Position numbers and translations under genes: made by a program
Notes under the pieces: model-generated
Databases searched by the model: none
What the model was told of the DNA's origin: nothing
Seen by the model: only the letters and a program-made list of their open reading frames with translations
Shown here: positions 1-9,339 of the stretch, piece by piece
Layout: each line of letters begins with the position of its first letter
How positions within the stretch are numbered: position 1 is the first letter of the stretch
From: Phytohabitans rumicis
Lineage (GTDB): Bacteria > Actinomycetota > Actinomycetes > Mycobacteriales > Micromonosporaceae
Assembly (NCBI RefSeq): GCF_011764445.1
Contig: NZ_BLPG01000001.1
Location: 9,415,316-9,479,315, forward strand
Length of the DNA: 64,000 nucleotides
Reading direction: 5' to 3'

Positions 1-330
1 ACCGTCTACTACATGACCCCGTCCCGCCCCAACTGCGTGGTCGACGTCGCCCCGTACTGGCCGGTCAAGGTCGCCGCCATGAACGCCCTGCGCACGCAGC
101 TGGAGTTCTCCGCCGCGCACTGGGAAAACCAGCTCAGCCCGGCCGACCTCGGCGCGCTCGTGCCCGGCTACGCCAACATCGCCGACCCCTACGAGCGCGG
201 CCGCGCCCTGCACGAGGTGCTCGACAGGGCCGCGCACATCTACCACGGAGCCGGACACCACGGCCGGTACGCGTTCGCCGAGGCGTACCGCCGCGACGGC
301 GACTTCCATCTGTCTACCCTCATCGAATGA
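1..330 (+). CDS. PIG-L family deacetylase, C-terminal part (5' end outside window)
   Basis: The reading frame is open from base 1, so the gene begins before the window. The visible ~109 residues match the C-terminal part of PIG-L/LmbE zinc N-deacetylases: a VYYMTPSRPNCVVDV strand, then a helix with K..A...LRTQLEF and a closing helical stretch. The family removes acetyl groups from GlcNAc-type sugars or related substrates; the catalytic AHPDD motif would lie upstream and cannot be seen. The stop overlaps the ATG of the next gene (ATGA), which suggests translational coupling with the BtrH-type gene and possibly a natural-product or sugar-modifying cluster. Confidence 0.75.
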   Translation, partial: TVYYMTPSRPNCVVDVAPYWPVKVAAMNALRTQLEFSAAHWENQLSPADLGALVPGYANIADPYERGRALHEVLDRAAHIYHGAGHHGRYAFAEAYRRDGDFHLSTLIE

Positions 331-1312
331 TCATCGAGAACGTCTCGTTCCCCGCCGGTCAGCACTGCGAGACCACCACGCTCGGCGCTCTGCTGCGTCA
401 CGAGGGGCTTGACCTGTCCGAGCCTATGCTGTTCGGCCTCGGTGAGGGTCTGGGCTTCGTCTACTGGGACGCCAAGAACATGGACTTTCCGTTCCTCGGC
501 GGCCGCACCAAGCCGACCGCGATCACCCGTACCGTGGCCGACCGGCTCGGCCTGGCGCTGCACATCCAGGAGACCGCCTCGACCCGTACCGCCTGGCGCA
601 ACGTCGCCGCCGCCCTCACCGCCGGACGCCCGGTCGGCCTGCAACTGGACTCCTACCACCTGGACTACTTCACCACCAAGGTCCACTTCGGGGCCACTTC
701 GCCGCGATGTACGGCTACGACGACACCCACGCCTACCTGGTCGACACCGCCCAGCAGGGCGGCACCGTGACGACCACGCTGACGAGCCTGGAACGGGCCC
801 GCAACGAGCGCGGACCGATGGCCGCCCGCAACCTCTCCTACACCATCGCCGCCCCCGCCGGCCGGCCCGACCTGGGCGACGCCATCCGGGCGGCCATCCG
901 CGACAACGCGCACGCGTTCCTCAACCCACCCATCGCCAACCTCGGCCACCGCGGCATCGGCAAGGCGGCCGGACGGGTGGCGCGGTGGCTCGACCGCTCC
1001 AGCGACCCGTCCCGCGACCTCCCGCTGGCCGCGTCACTGATGGAACGCGGCGGGACCGGCGGCGCCCTGTTCCGCGCCATGTACCGCGACTTCCTCGCCG
1101 AATGCGCCACCATCGTCGACGACGACAACCTCCGCCTCGGCCACCGGTTGTACGCCGAGATCGCTCCGCTGTGGACCGAGGTCGCCGGCCACATCACGGC
1201 AGCCGGCGAGACCGGCGACCCGGACCACCTGACCCGCGCCTCGGCGATCCTCACCGAGCTCGCGGACCGGGAACGCCACGCCATGCAGACCCTGACCGGC
1301 ATCCGGCCCTAA
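327..1312 (+). pseudogene. BtrH N-terminal domain / DUF4872 protein, one-base frameshift
   Basis: The first part (327 to about 690) encodes a BtrH N-terminal domain, beginning MIIENVSFP and carrying the QHCETTTLGALL cysteine segment typical of this papain-like fold. The second part (from about 694, other frame) continues with FAAMYGYDDTHAYLVDT and a C-terminal helical DUF4872-type region. Adding one G to the GGGG at 690-693 restores VHFGGHFAAMYGYDD and gives a ~328-aa protein of normal size. BtrH in butirosin biosynthesis transfers an acyl side chain from a carrier protein; the substrate here is unknown. It starts inside the stop of the PIG-L gene (ATGA overlap). The frameshift may be a sequencing undercall. 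Confidence 0.75.
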
Positions 1313-2562
1313 GCGGTCAGGTCCGGTGAGGTCGTTGACGTCGCGGTGCGGACGGTTCGGCTCAGCGTCGCCGCGAGCGCGAGGACGGCGAGCCATCCGG
1401 CCAGGACGAGGGTCAGTGCCGGCGCCCCGAGCACGGCGATCAAGGCGCCACTGACCAGGGCCCCTATCGCCGCGCTCCCGGTGGTGAGGGCGTCGATCGC
1501 GCTGGTGACCCTGCCCCGCAGCGCGTCGGGGGTGACGGCGAGCCGGTAGGAGTCGAGGGCGACGTTGTAGATCGGCGAGACCACCGACTCCGCGAACGCC
1601 ACGACCAGAAGCAGCCACCACGTCGGCGCCACCGCGTAGAACGGAAAGGCCAACGCTTCGACCCACAGCATCGTGATGGACAGCGCCCCGAGGGGAAACC
1701 GGCGGGTGAGCGCCGGTGCCAGCAGGCTGCCGAGGAGCGCGCCGGCACCGGCGCCGGTGAACACGATCCCGACCTGGGTGGGGTTCGCGTCCAGGCGCTG
1801 GGCCAGCATGATGATCAGCAGGTAGCCGGCGCCGTACCGCAGGCTGTCCGCCGCGTCGATCACGGCCAGCGTCCGGATCACCGGCCTGCGCCACAGCCAG
1901 GCCAGGCCGTGACCGATGTCGGCCACCAGTACGCGCGGCGAGGCTGACGCCGTGGCCCGCTCCTGCTGGAAGTCGGCGCGGATGGCCCGCAGGGCCGCGG
2001 CCGACGCCAGGAACGAGGCGGCGTTGAACGCGAACGGGAACGTGCGGCCCACGGCGTAGGCGAGGCCCGCCACGGTGCCGCCGAGGATGCGTAGCGCGTT
2101 GGACATCGCCCCGACCGTCCCCAGCGCGGCGGGCAGGTCGGTCTTGGTGACGATGTTCGGCAACGCGGAGCTGTTCGCCGCCCCGAACAGGGTGCTGAGC
2201 ACCCCGTTCAGCACCGCGACGAGGTACAGCTGCGGCATACCCAGCGCGCCGAACGCCGCGGCGATGGGGACGGTGGCGGTCAGCGCCCCGCGGCCGACCT
2301 CGCACCAGATCATCGTGCTCTTGCGATCCCACCGGTCGGCCAGCGCGCCGGCCACCGGCCCGAAGACCAGGTAGAGCACGGTCTGCAGACCGAGAATGAC
2401 ACCGGCCTCGATGGCGGACCCGGTCAGCGTCACCACGAGAAGAGGCAGTGCGAGGAACTGAAGCTGGTCACCCAGCTGCGAGACCAGCCGCCCGCCGATC
2501 AGCAGTTGGAAGTCGCGCTGCCGCCACAGGTTCCGGGGCGAGGTCGAAGTGAGGCTGTCCAT
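1309..2562 (-). CDS. MFS transporter (MFS_3 / EntS-like)
   Basis: About 417 residues with twelve predicted hydrophobic segments. The N-terminal block NLWRQRDFQLLIGGRLVSQL and the loop GALADRWDRK are typical of the MFS_3 group of exporters (enterobactin exporter and macrolide-efflux-like proteins). The ATG at 2562 was chosen because the longer frame adds a non-conserved arginine-rich leader. The gene converges on the BtrH-type gene and the two stops overlap by a few bases. The substrate cannot be told from sequence. It may export a product of the neighbouring deacetylase/BtrH genes, but opposite orientation makes that only a suggestion. Confidence 0.85.
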   Translation of the reverse strand: MDSLTSTSPRNLWRQRDFQLLIGGRLVSQLGDQLQFLALPLLVVTLTGSAIEAGVILGLQTVLYLVFGPVAGALADRWDRKSTMIWCEVGRGALTATVPIAAAFGALGMPQLYLVAVLNGVLSTLFGAANSSALPNIVTKTDLPAALGTVGAMSNALRILGGTVAGLAYAVGRTFPFAFNAASFLASAAALRAIRADFQQERATASASPRVLVADIGHGLAWLWRRPVIRTLAVIDAADSLRYGAGYLLIIMLAQRLDANPTQVGIVFTGAGAGALLGSLLAPALTRRFPLGALSITMLWVEALAFPFYAVAPTWWLLLVVAFAESVVSPIYNVALDSYRLAVTPDALRGRVTSAIDALTTGSAAIGALVSGALIAVLGAPALTLVLAGWLAVLALAATLSRTVRTATSTTSPDLTA

Positions 2563-2634
2563 GGTGAGGTCCTGTCGATATCGCAGCCAGGACCGTAGCC
2601 GGGGCGCCGTGCCGACCTCAAGCAAATATCGACC

Positions 2635-3075
2635 TCAGCTCGTCGCCTGCTTCACGAGCGCGCCGATTCTCGCCTCGTCGGCGGGCGTCAACCGGGTCAG
2701 CGCGAAGGAGTTCGGCCACATGGCGCCGTCGTCGAGGGTCGCCACGTCACTGAAACCCAGCGTCGCGTACCTCGTCTTGAACTTCTGCGCGCTCTGGAAG
2801 AAGCAGACGACCTTGCCGTCCTTGGCGTACGCGGGCATCCCGTACCAGAGTTTCGGCGTGAGCGTTGGCGCGTTGGCCTTGATGATGGCGTGCAGGCGCT
2901 CGCCGAGGGCGCGGTCCGACTCCGGCATCTCGGCGATCTTCGCGAGTACCTCGCTTTCGCCGTCCGCGTTGGCCGCGCGCGCGCCGCGGCGGGACGTCGC
3001 CTTCAGCTCCCGGGCGCGCTCTTTCATCGCGTCCCGCTCCTCAGCGGTGAATCCGTCGTACGTCTTGTCCTTCAT
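2635..3075 (-). CDS. DUF1801 (YdhG-like) protein
   Basis: A 146-residue protein. The N-terminal third is charged and helical ([19 protein letters not shown]). The C-terminal part has the DUF1801 pattern: [19 protein letters not shown] followed by TRYATLGF. The family has a small alpha/beta fold with no well-established enzymatic role. It lies just upstream of the MFS gene on the same strand with a ~70-bp gap, and it follows the VOC protein, so the three minus-strand genes may be co-transcribed. Confidence 0.8.
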   Translation of the reverse strand: MKDKTYDGFTAEERDAMKERARELKATSRRGARAANADGESEVLAKIAEMPESDRALGERLHAIIKANAPTLTPKLWYGMPAYAKDGKVVCFFQSAQKFKTRYATLGFSDVATLDDGAMWPNSFALTRLTPADEARIGALVKQATS

Positions 3076-3110
3076 GGCGGGGTTCCTCTCCTCCGGGTCC
3101 TACGAGTTGG

Positions 3111-3467
3111 CTATCGGTCCTGCAGCAGTCCGAGGACGTTGCCGTCGGGGTCGGTGACGGTGGCCACCAGGCGGCCGCCGCCGACATCCCGCACGGGCTC
3201 CTTCACGGTGGCGCCCGCGGCCGTCACCTCGGCGAGCTTCACCTCGATGTCCGGAACGTGCCAGTAGGCCACCGGCGAGGTCATGCCCTGCGGCCCGCCG
3301 CCCGGCACCAGGCCGATCTGCTGACCCTCGACCTCGAAGCCGACATAGTAGGACGAGTCGGTCTGTGGCGAGGCGCCGAGCAGCGCCGCGTACACCTCCT
3401 TGGCCTTAGCCAGGTCGGAAACGGGATGCAGCACGGTCTTGATCCCCTGGGTGGCAGAGCCGGTCAT
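3111..3467 (-). CDS. VOC family protein (glyoxalase/bleomycin-resistance fold)
   Basis: A 118-residue single VOC module: TVLHPVSDLAKAKEVYAALL at the start, QIGLVPGG in the middle and VTDPDGNVLGLLQDR at the end. VOC proteins are metal-dependent lyases, dioxygenases or drug-binding proteins, and the substrate cannot be inferred. The ATG at 3467 was chosen because it opens the beta-strand expected at the N-terminus; the longer frame adds a basic unstructured leader. It is divergent from the LuxR-type regulator that starts at 3583. Confidence 0.8.
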   Translation of the reverse strand: MTGSATQGIKTVLHPVSDLAKAKEVYAALLGASPQTDSSYYVGFEVEGQQIGLVPGGGPQGMTSPVAYWHVPDIEVKLAEVTAAGATVKEPVRDVGGGRLVATVTDPDGNVLGLLQDR

Positions 3468-3582
3468 GGTCACTCCTGATCTCGTGAAGCTTGTCTTGCG
3501 AAGAGCCTCTCCCGGCCGCGGCCGGCCCACATCCGTGGTGACCACGGGGACCACCACGGAGCCGACCCACGGGTACGGCAGG

Positions 3583-6380
3583 ATGGAGCCCGTGGTGGCT
3601 CAGGCGGGGATTTCGGTCCGGGAGGCTGAGGTGCTGTCCCTGGTCGGGGAGCACCTGAGCAACGCGGAGGTCGGCGCGCGGCTGTACATCTCCGTGCGCA
3701 CCGTCGAGACGCACGTGTCCTCGCTGCTGCGCAAGCTCGGTGCGCCGGACCGGCGGGCGCTCGCGCAGGTCGCCACCGAGTGGAGCCGAGTCGCCCGCGG
3801 CGGCAAGGCGGCCTCGGCGCTGCCCTCGCCGGTGACGTCGTTCGTCGGCCGGGCACAGGAGCGGGGAGCGCTGGCCGAAGCGGTCACCGCCCACCGGCAG
3901 GTGAGCGCGGTCGGCCCGGGCGGGGTGGGAAAGACCCGGCTGGCGCTGGCGGTCGCGGCAGCGGCGGCCGGCGACTTCGCCGACGGCGTGTGGTTCGTCG
4001 ACCTGGTCCCCATCACCGACCCGGCGATGGTCGGAGCGGCGGTGGCCGCGGCGATCGGCATCGGCGAACAGCAAAACCGCACCATGGACGAGTCGGTGAT
4101 CGCCGCCCTGGCCGACCGGCACGCCCTGCTCGTACTGGACAACTGTGAGCATGTCCGGGACGGCGTGGCACCGTTCCTGGAACGGCTGCTGGCCGGCTGC
4201 CCGCGGCTGACCGTGCTGGCCACCAGCCGAGCCCGGTTGATGGTGCCGTTCGAGCGCGTCTACCCGATCCCGCCGCTGTCGTTGACCGGCGACGGCGACT
4301 CGGACGCGGCCGCGCTGTTCCTCGAACGGGCCGCGGCGGTCGGCTGGCCGCTGGCGCCGGAGCAGCACCAGCAGGCCGCCGAGATCTGCCGGGGCTGGAC
4401 GGCGTGGCGCTGGCGATCGAGTTGGCGGCCGCCCGGTTGCCCGCGCTCGGACTGGACGGCCTCGCCGACGTCCTCCCCGACCAGTTGCGGCTGCTGACCG
4501 GCGGCGCCCGGGTCGACGACCGGCACCGCTCGGTGCGGGCCATGCTGGACTGGAGCCACGCCCTCCTCGAGCCGCAGGATCGGACGCTGCTGCGCCGGAT
4601 CGCGGTCTTCGTGGCTCCGTTCACCGTGGACGCCGCCGGACAGGTTGCCGGATTCCCTCCGGTCGAACCGGCCGCGGTCATGGACGGGCTGGCGCGGCTC
4701 GCCGAGCAGAGCCTGCTGGCGGCGACCCCTTCGGCCGGCGGCACCCGCTATCGCGTGCTGGAAACCATCCGCCAGTACGGAACCGAGCAGCTGTCCGGCG
4801 CCGACGAGCTCGACGGTGTCCAATCTCGACACTTGCGCTGGTGCATATCCAGCGCGGCCGACCTGGTCGAGGGGATACGGGCGGCCGACGGGCCCTGGCG
4901 GGTGCGGTTCGACGCGATCGCCGACGATCTGCGGGCCGCGCTCGGCTGGGCGGCCGGCGTCCCCGAGCACCGCGCCGGCGCGTACCAGTTGGCCAGCTCC
5001 TTGGCCGCGCTCGCCTTTGCCCGCAACCTGGTCGGTGAGGCGCAGCAGCGGTACGAACAGGCGGCATCGCTGGCCGGCGAGCCGGTCGCCGCGGGGTCGG
5101 CGCTCCGGTCCGCCGCGGCGGTGGCCGGTTGCCGGATGCGTGGTGAGGATATGTACCGGCTCCACCGCGCCGCCGCGGACGCCGCACGGAGCGCCGGGGA
5201 CCCCGCCGGGGCCGCCCGCGACCTGGCCACGGCCGCGGCCACCGTCTACCGGTTCTCCGGCACGTTCTCCCAGCCGCCACCGCCGGGCGAGGCCGCGGCG
5301 CTGCTTTCCGAGGCCCGCGAGCTGGCCGGCGACGACCCCGCCGCCCAGGCCGCGATGGCCCTGGCCGAGTGCGGGGTGCTCAACGACGCCGCCGACTCGG
5401 ATGCGGCAGGGGCGATCGCGCGGGCGCGGCGGGCGGTCGACCTGGCCCGCCGGACCGGCGATCCGCTGGCCCAGAGCGCGGCCCTGGACGCGCTCACCGC
5501 CGCCCAGTGCTGGGCGGGCGACACCTTCGCCACCGCGGACACGACCCGCCGGCGGGTCGACCTGCTCGCCTCGGTGCCGGTGACGCCGGCCAGCGCGCAT
5601 GAGCGGGCGAACGCGCTCTCCGAAGCGGCCGAGACCTGCGTCGGAGTGGGTGACCTGGTGGGCGCCCGCCGATGGGGCGAGCAGCTTCGCGACCTGCCGC
5701 TGCTGGCCGAACGGGGTGACTTCGCCACGTCCCGGCTGCTGGTGGCGGATGCGCTGGCGGGCAACGTCGACGACGTGCTCGCCGGCAGCCGGCGGTTCCT
5801 GGACGCGTGGGAACGCTCCGAGAGCCTGCACGCGCCCAACTTCGCCATGGCGGCGGCCGCGGTAGCGATGGTCCACGGCCTGCGCGGCGACGACGGGGCG
5901 CGAGCCGAGTGGCTGGCCATTGTGGACAAGCTCGGATTGGCACCGGAGCAGAAGGCCGGCCACAGCGCGGTATTCGACGCGATCGTCCTGCTCCACCGCG
6001 GGCGGGCCGACCGGGCCCTGGCGGGGTTGAAGGCCGAGCCCGCCGAGATGGACGAGTGGGTCATCTGGGTGTGGCTGCACTGGTACGCCGCGCTGCGCGC
6101 CGAGGCGGCCGCGCTCACCGGGACCCCCGACGCGCGCCACCGCATCGCCGCCGCCCGGTCGATCGTGGCCGGAAACCCGATCGCCGGCGCTCTGGTGGAG
6201 CGGGCAGCGGCCCTGCTCGACGGCGACCAGGACCGGATGCTCGCCGCCGCCGCGGCATTCGACGCCGCCGGCTGCCGCTACCAATGGGCGCGGACGCTTG
6301 TACTCACCGGCGGTGAGTATGCCGCAACCGGCGCCGCGGCCCTTTCCGACCTCGGCCTGGCGCCGACGTACGTGGAATAG
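3583..6380 (+). pseudogene. LuxR-type HTH / NB-ARC-like ATPase regulator, one-base frameshift
   Basis: Restored length is about 932 residues. Residues ~10-65 form a LuxR/GerE HTH (REAEVLSLVGEHLSNAEVGARLYIS). A P-loop GPGGVGKTR sits at ~111-119, Walker B LLVLDNCEH follows, and the remainder is a long helical repeat region with winged-helix features (RAMLDWSHALLEPQDR). The frame breaks at the GGGG 4391-4394: upstream reads AAEICRG, downstream reads LDGVALAIELAAARLPAL, the usual continuation, and one extra G joins them. ATG 3583 follows GGCAGG. The glycosyltransferase starts 7 bp after the stop, implying an operon. Such proteins act as ATP-dependent transcription activators. Confidence 0.8.
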
Positions 6381-6387
6381 TCGTCGC

Positions 6388-7521
6388 GTGCGCGTACTGT
6401 TCGTCTCCACGCCCGGCATCGGCCACGTGTTCCCGATGGTTCCACTCGCATGGGCATTGCGCAGCGCCGGCCACGACGTGCTCGTCGCGACCGCCGGCCC
6501 GGCGCTGGCCGTCGAGCGGGCCGGGTTGGCCGTGGTCGACGTGGCAACCGGGTTCGCCGCCGACCGCGCGCGGCGCATGCGGGAACGGCCGGAAGTCATC
6601 GAACGGCTGCGGTCGCTGCGCGGGCAGAAGCTGCGTGACCTGCGGCAGGCGATCGACTACCTCGCCGTGCTGTCCAACGTCTTGGTCGACGGTGCTCTCG
6701 ACGTTGCCACCGCCTGGCGCCCGGACCTGCTGGTGCAGTCCCAGATTGACGGCGCGGGCACGGTCGTGGCCAGCAAACTCGGGATCCCTTTGGTAACACA
6801 CGGATTCGGCCTCGCCCGCACCGACGGGATGGCTGAGCTGTACCGCGACCGCATGGCGGAGGCGTTCGACCGCCACGCGGCCGCCGACGTTCCCCAACGC
6901 AGTGCCACGATCGACGTCGCGCCCCCGAGCATGCTCGACGGCCCGGTGTGCGGCTGGTCGATGCGGTACGTGCCCTACAACGGAGGCGGCGTGCTGCCGG
7001 ACTGGTCACGCCAGCCGGCCGTCGACCGCCCCCGCATCGCGGTAACCCTCGGCACCCTCGAGCCCGAACGCGGTGGGCTCGACGCCGTACAGCAGATCAT
7101 CGCCGCCGCAGCGGCACTGGACGTCGAACTCGTGCTCGCCCTCGGCGACATCGACACGTCCACGCTCGGCGCCCTCGCTCCGCACGTGCGCGTGGCCGGC
7201 TGGATTCCGATCAACACGCTTCTTCACTCCTGCACCGCGATCATCCATCACGGCGGCGCGGGCACGACGCTGACGGCGCTCGATGCCGGAGTGCCGCAAC
7301 TGGTCCTACCCAGCGGTGCCGACCGCCACATCAACGCGAGCGCGGTCCACGACAGAGGCGTGGGAATCCACTCGGAGACCGGCAACGTCGACGGCGCCCA
7401 ACTCCACCGTCTTATCCACGACAGCGCCCTGCGCGACACCGCCGCCGAAGTCCAGGCCGAGATGCGGGCAATGCCCAGCCCCGCAAGCCTGCTACCACGC
7501 CTGACCGCCTTGACCGAGTAA
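6388..7521 (+). CDS. GT1-family glycosyltransferase (macrolide/aglycone type)
   Basis: A 377-residue GT-B glycosyltransferase. The N-terminus VRVLFVSTPGIGHVFPMVPLA is the classic acceptor-domain start. The donor-binding C-terminal motif HHGGAGTTLTALDAGVPQLV followed by ADRHINA is that of UDP/TDP-sugar transferases of the EryCIII/UGT type. GTG 6388 was chosen because the hydrophobic first strand begins there; it lies 7 bp behind the regulator gene. It probably glycosylates a small hydrophobic molecule such as a polyketide or xenobiotic. Being downstream of a LuxR-ATPase gene, it is likely controlled by or with it. Confidence 0.88.
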   Translation: MRVLFVSTPGIGHVFPMVPLAWALRSAGHDVLVATAGPALAVERAGLAVVDVATGFAADRARRMRERPEVIERLRSLRGQKLRDLRQAIDYLAVLSNVLVDGALDVATAWRPDLLVQSQIDGAGTVVASKLGIPLVTHGFGLARTDGMAELYRDRMAEAFDRHAAADVPQRSATIDVAPPSMLDGPVCGWSMRYVPYNGGGVLPDWSRQPAVDRPRIAVTLGTLEPERGGLDAVQQIIAAAAALDVELVLALGDIDTSTLGALAPHVRVAGWIPINTLLHSCTAIIHHGGAGTTLTALDAGVPQLVLPSGADRHINASAVHDRGVGIHSETGNVDGAQLHRLIHDSALRDTAAEVQAEMRAMPSPASLLPRLTALTE

Positions 7522-7572
7522 CTGATTGTCGATAGCAGGGCGGGTCGAGAGGGGAAAATCGAAAGATGTTGA

Positions 7573-7643
7573 GCTGCCGCGACGCCCGTCGCGGTCCAGG
7601 CCGTTGCTCCCGCGGCCGCACCCTCCGCGATCCACAACCAAAC
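7573..7643. repeat. Intergenic hairpin repeat A, copy 1
   Basis: It sits between the convergent glycosyltransferase and sigma-factor genes. It has a perfect stem CCGCGACG-CC-CGTCGCGG, then the conserved block CCAGGCCGTTGCTCCCGCGG, then a CACAACCAA tail. A close copy is at 44438-44511, where the stem has changed with partly compensating bases, and a related core is in the 36807-36851 hairpin. It could act as a terminator or be a mobile palindromic repeat. Confidence 0.6.
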
Positions 7644-7733
7644 GGTCCGGCGTCCGTATTGCGGTCGCTCAAGTGTTTCCTGCAGGGAAGCAGAGCAAAG
7701 CGCTTCGGGACCGCACCCCACGTCGTACGCCGC

Positions 7734-8279
7734 TCAGGTCCAGATGAACTCCTCGCCCAGCAGCGCGCGCAGCCGGGTGAGCGCCCGCGCGCTTTGGGTC
7801 GTGACGACCGACGCGGAGACGTCGAGGATCTCGGCGACCGTCTCCACGCTGTGGTCCTCCCAGTAGCGCAGCACGACGATCGCCTGGTCGCGGATCGGTA
7901 GTGTGGCCAGCGCCCGCATCAGCGTGACGTGCACCTCGACCGTCGCCTCCCGCGGCCGCGCCGCGGACTCGGGCAGCTCGGCTACCACCACCTCGCCGCT
8001 GCTGCGCCGCTTGCGCTGGTCGAAGATGGCGTTCATGAGCACGCGGCGGCTGTACGCGTTGAGGTTGCCGCTGCGCCGGACGCGCCCCCAGGAGGCGTAC
8101 ATGCGCGCGAGCGCCGTCTGTGTCAGGTCCTGGGCGAGGTGCCAGTCGCGGCACAGCAGGTAGGCGGTGCGGCGCAGGCCGTGCGCGGTCGCCGTGACGA
8201 ACTCGGTGAACTCCTCGTCCCGGGCGGCTTGCTGTCGGCGGCGGGCCAGGCTCCACCGGGCGATCGGACCCTCGGTCAC
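7734..8279 (-). CDS. SigE-family RNA polymerase sigma factor (ECF type)
   Basis: A 181-residue sigma-70 family factor of the actinobacterial SigE-like ECF group. Region 2 includes EFTEFVTATAHGLRRTAYLLCRDWHLAQDLTQTAL (seen here in two parts, the second ending DLTQTALARMYASW). Region 4 contains LPIRDQAIVVLRYWEDHS and the HTH VAEILDVSASVVTTQSARAL. GTG 8279 overlaps the TGA of the preceding membrane-protein gene by four bases (8276-8279), so the two are translationally coupled. The membrane protein is transcribed first, the reverse of the usual sigma/anti-sigma order. It probably directs a stress or envelope regulon, and the partner is the likely regulator. Confidence 0.88.
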   Translation of the reverse strand: MTEGPIARWSLARRRQQAARDEEFTEFVTATAHGLRRTAYLLCRDWHLAQDLTQTALARMYASWGRVRRSGNLNAYSRRVLMNAIFDQRKRRSSGEVVVAELPESAARPREATVEVHVTLMRALATLPIRDQAIVVLRYWEDHSVETVAEILDVSASVVTTQSARALTRLRALLGEEFIWT

Positions 8280-8860
8280 TCGCCTTCCTCCGTCCCCTGG
8301 AGACGGTCGCACACCGTGCGGACGACGCCCTCCACTCCCGGCCGCCGCTGGAGCTCCTCCTCCATCGGCAGGCTCTGCTCCGGCTGGGCCAGCGTGACCC
8401 GGAACGACTCCGGAATCTGCCCACGCTTGACGGCAGCGAGCAAGTCAGGCGCGTCCCGATACGTCTCCTTGAACTTCTCGTAGGTCGCCTCCCTCGTCTC
8501 GAATCGCACCTGCCGGACCCGCGGGTCGGACCGCAGCGACTCGTCGAGGTCGGCACGCTGCCGATCGGTGACGTCCTGTCTCAGAAAGACGGCAATCTCG
8601 TCCTGCACCTCGACCGGCTGGCCGCACCCCGACCTGCTCGCCAGCGACATCGCGGTCGGCGCTGAGGGTGGCGCGGTGACCACGTCCACGGCGACGACGG
8701 CGGCGAGCGCGATGACCACCCCCGCCACACCGCCTGCCAGCAGGCGCCGGCGGCGGCGACGTCGCCCAAAGGCCATGGCCTCCCGGGCCAGGTCACCAGG
8801 AGGCGGAACGGGCTCGTCACTGAGTGCTCGCTCGAAGAGCACCCGAAGGTCCTGGTCCAT
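8276..8860 (-). CDS. Membrane protein with FtsX-like extracellular domain (possible anti-sigma partner)
   Basis: A 194-residue protein: ~35 cytoplasmic residues, a basic patch (FGRRRRRRR), one membrane segment LLAGGVAGVVIALAAVVAVDVV, then an extracytoplasmic domain resembling the FtsX extracellular domain (EIAVFLRQDVTDRQRADLDE, then VRQVRFETREATYEKFKETY). In actinomycetes such proteins are often encoded beside SigE-like factors. It overlaps the sigma gene by 4 bp and is first in the pair. The short N-terminal cytoplasmic tail could bind the sigma factor, but no clear anti-sigma zinc motif (HxxxCxxC) is visible, so this role is inferred. Confidence 0.8.
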   Translation of the reverse strand: MDQDLRVLFERALSDEPVPPPGDLAREAMAFGRRRRRRRLLAGGVAGVVIALAAVVAVDVVTAPPSAPTAMSLASRSGCGQPVEVQDEIAVFLRQDVTDRQRADLDESLRSDPRVRQVRFETREATYEKFKETYRDAPDLLAAVKRGQIPESFRVTLAQPEQSLPMEEELQRRPGVEGVVRTVCDRLQGTEEGE

Positions 8861-9055
8861 GGCTCGCTCCTGTCGTGTGGTTGCCTTCCTCCTCTATGAC
8901 TGGGTGGGCCAGCCGATCGGTCACACACACCTGTCTGCCTCATTGGCGGGTGTCCGGTAGCTGACAGGCCACTCATCCGATCGGCGCCTATCGCTACCCC
9001 GCAGTCGGAGGCCACTATCGGACGGCAAAGGGCATATAGGCGTCGGAGGAGCACA

Positions 9056-9268
9056 GTGGACGAACAGCATGCGGAGTGGGTGAACGGGCCCACCCTCGAC
9101 CTCTCTGATCGACCGGTCGGCCGGGTGCCCCGCCAGTACGTGCCGCCGGATGCGTCCACGCCGGTGCCGCGGATGATGCGGGCCCGGCCGCTGTCCGACA
9201 TGGCTCGCACCCGGGTCATCCCCGCCGACCGGCTCGTCAGGGGGTCCCGCAACCGCGGCCAAGGGTGA
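9056..9268 (+). CDS. Small hypothetical protein (70 aa)
   Basis: A GTG-start frame with a good ribosome site, GGAGGA at about 9045-9050, spaced ~6 bases from the start. The 70-residue product is hydrophilic, rich in Pro and Arg, without Cys or membrane segment, and resembles no family I recognise. It lies between the sigma-factor operon (divergent) and the secreted lectin-protease gene. Support is the Shine-Dalgarno sequence and the GC-rich third codon positions; conservation was not checked. Confidence 0.5.
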   Translation: MDEQHAEWVNGPTLDLSDRPVGRVPRQYVPPDASTPVPRMMRARPLSDMARTRVIPADRLVRGSRNRGQG

Positions 9269-9339
9269 AGGATCGCTGACGCTTGCATCTATTGATCTGG
9301 ATGGGTAGGTTCACGTCCAACCCCATGAGGAGTTGGCGA

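Noticed and set aside
4260-6599. 779-codon minus-strand frame
   Set aside because: It is antisense to the LuxR-ATPase gene; composition is Gly/Arg/Pro-rich and shows no motif. High GC keeps it open.
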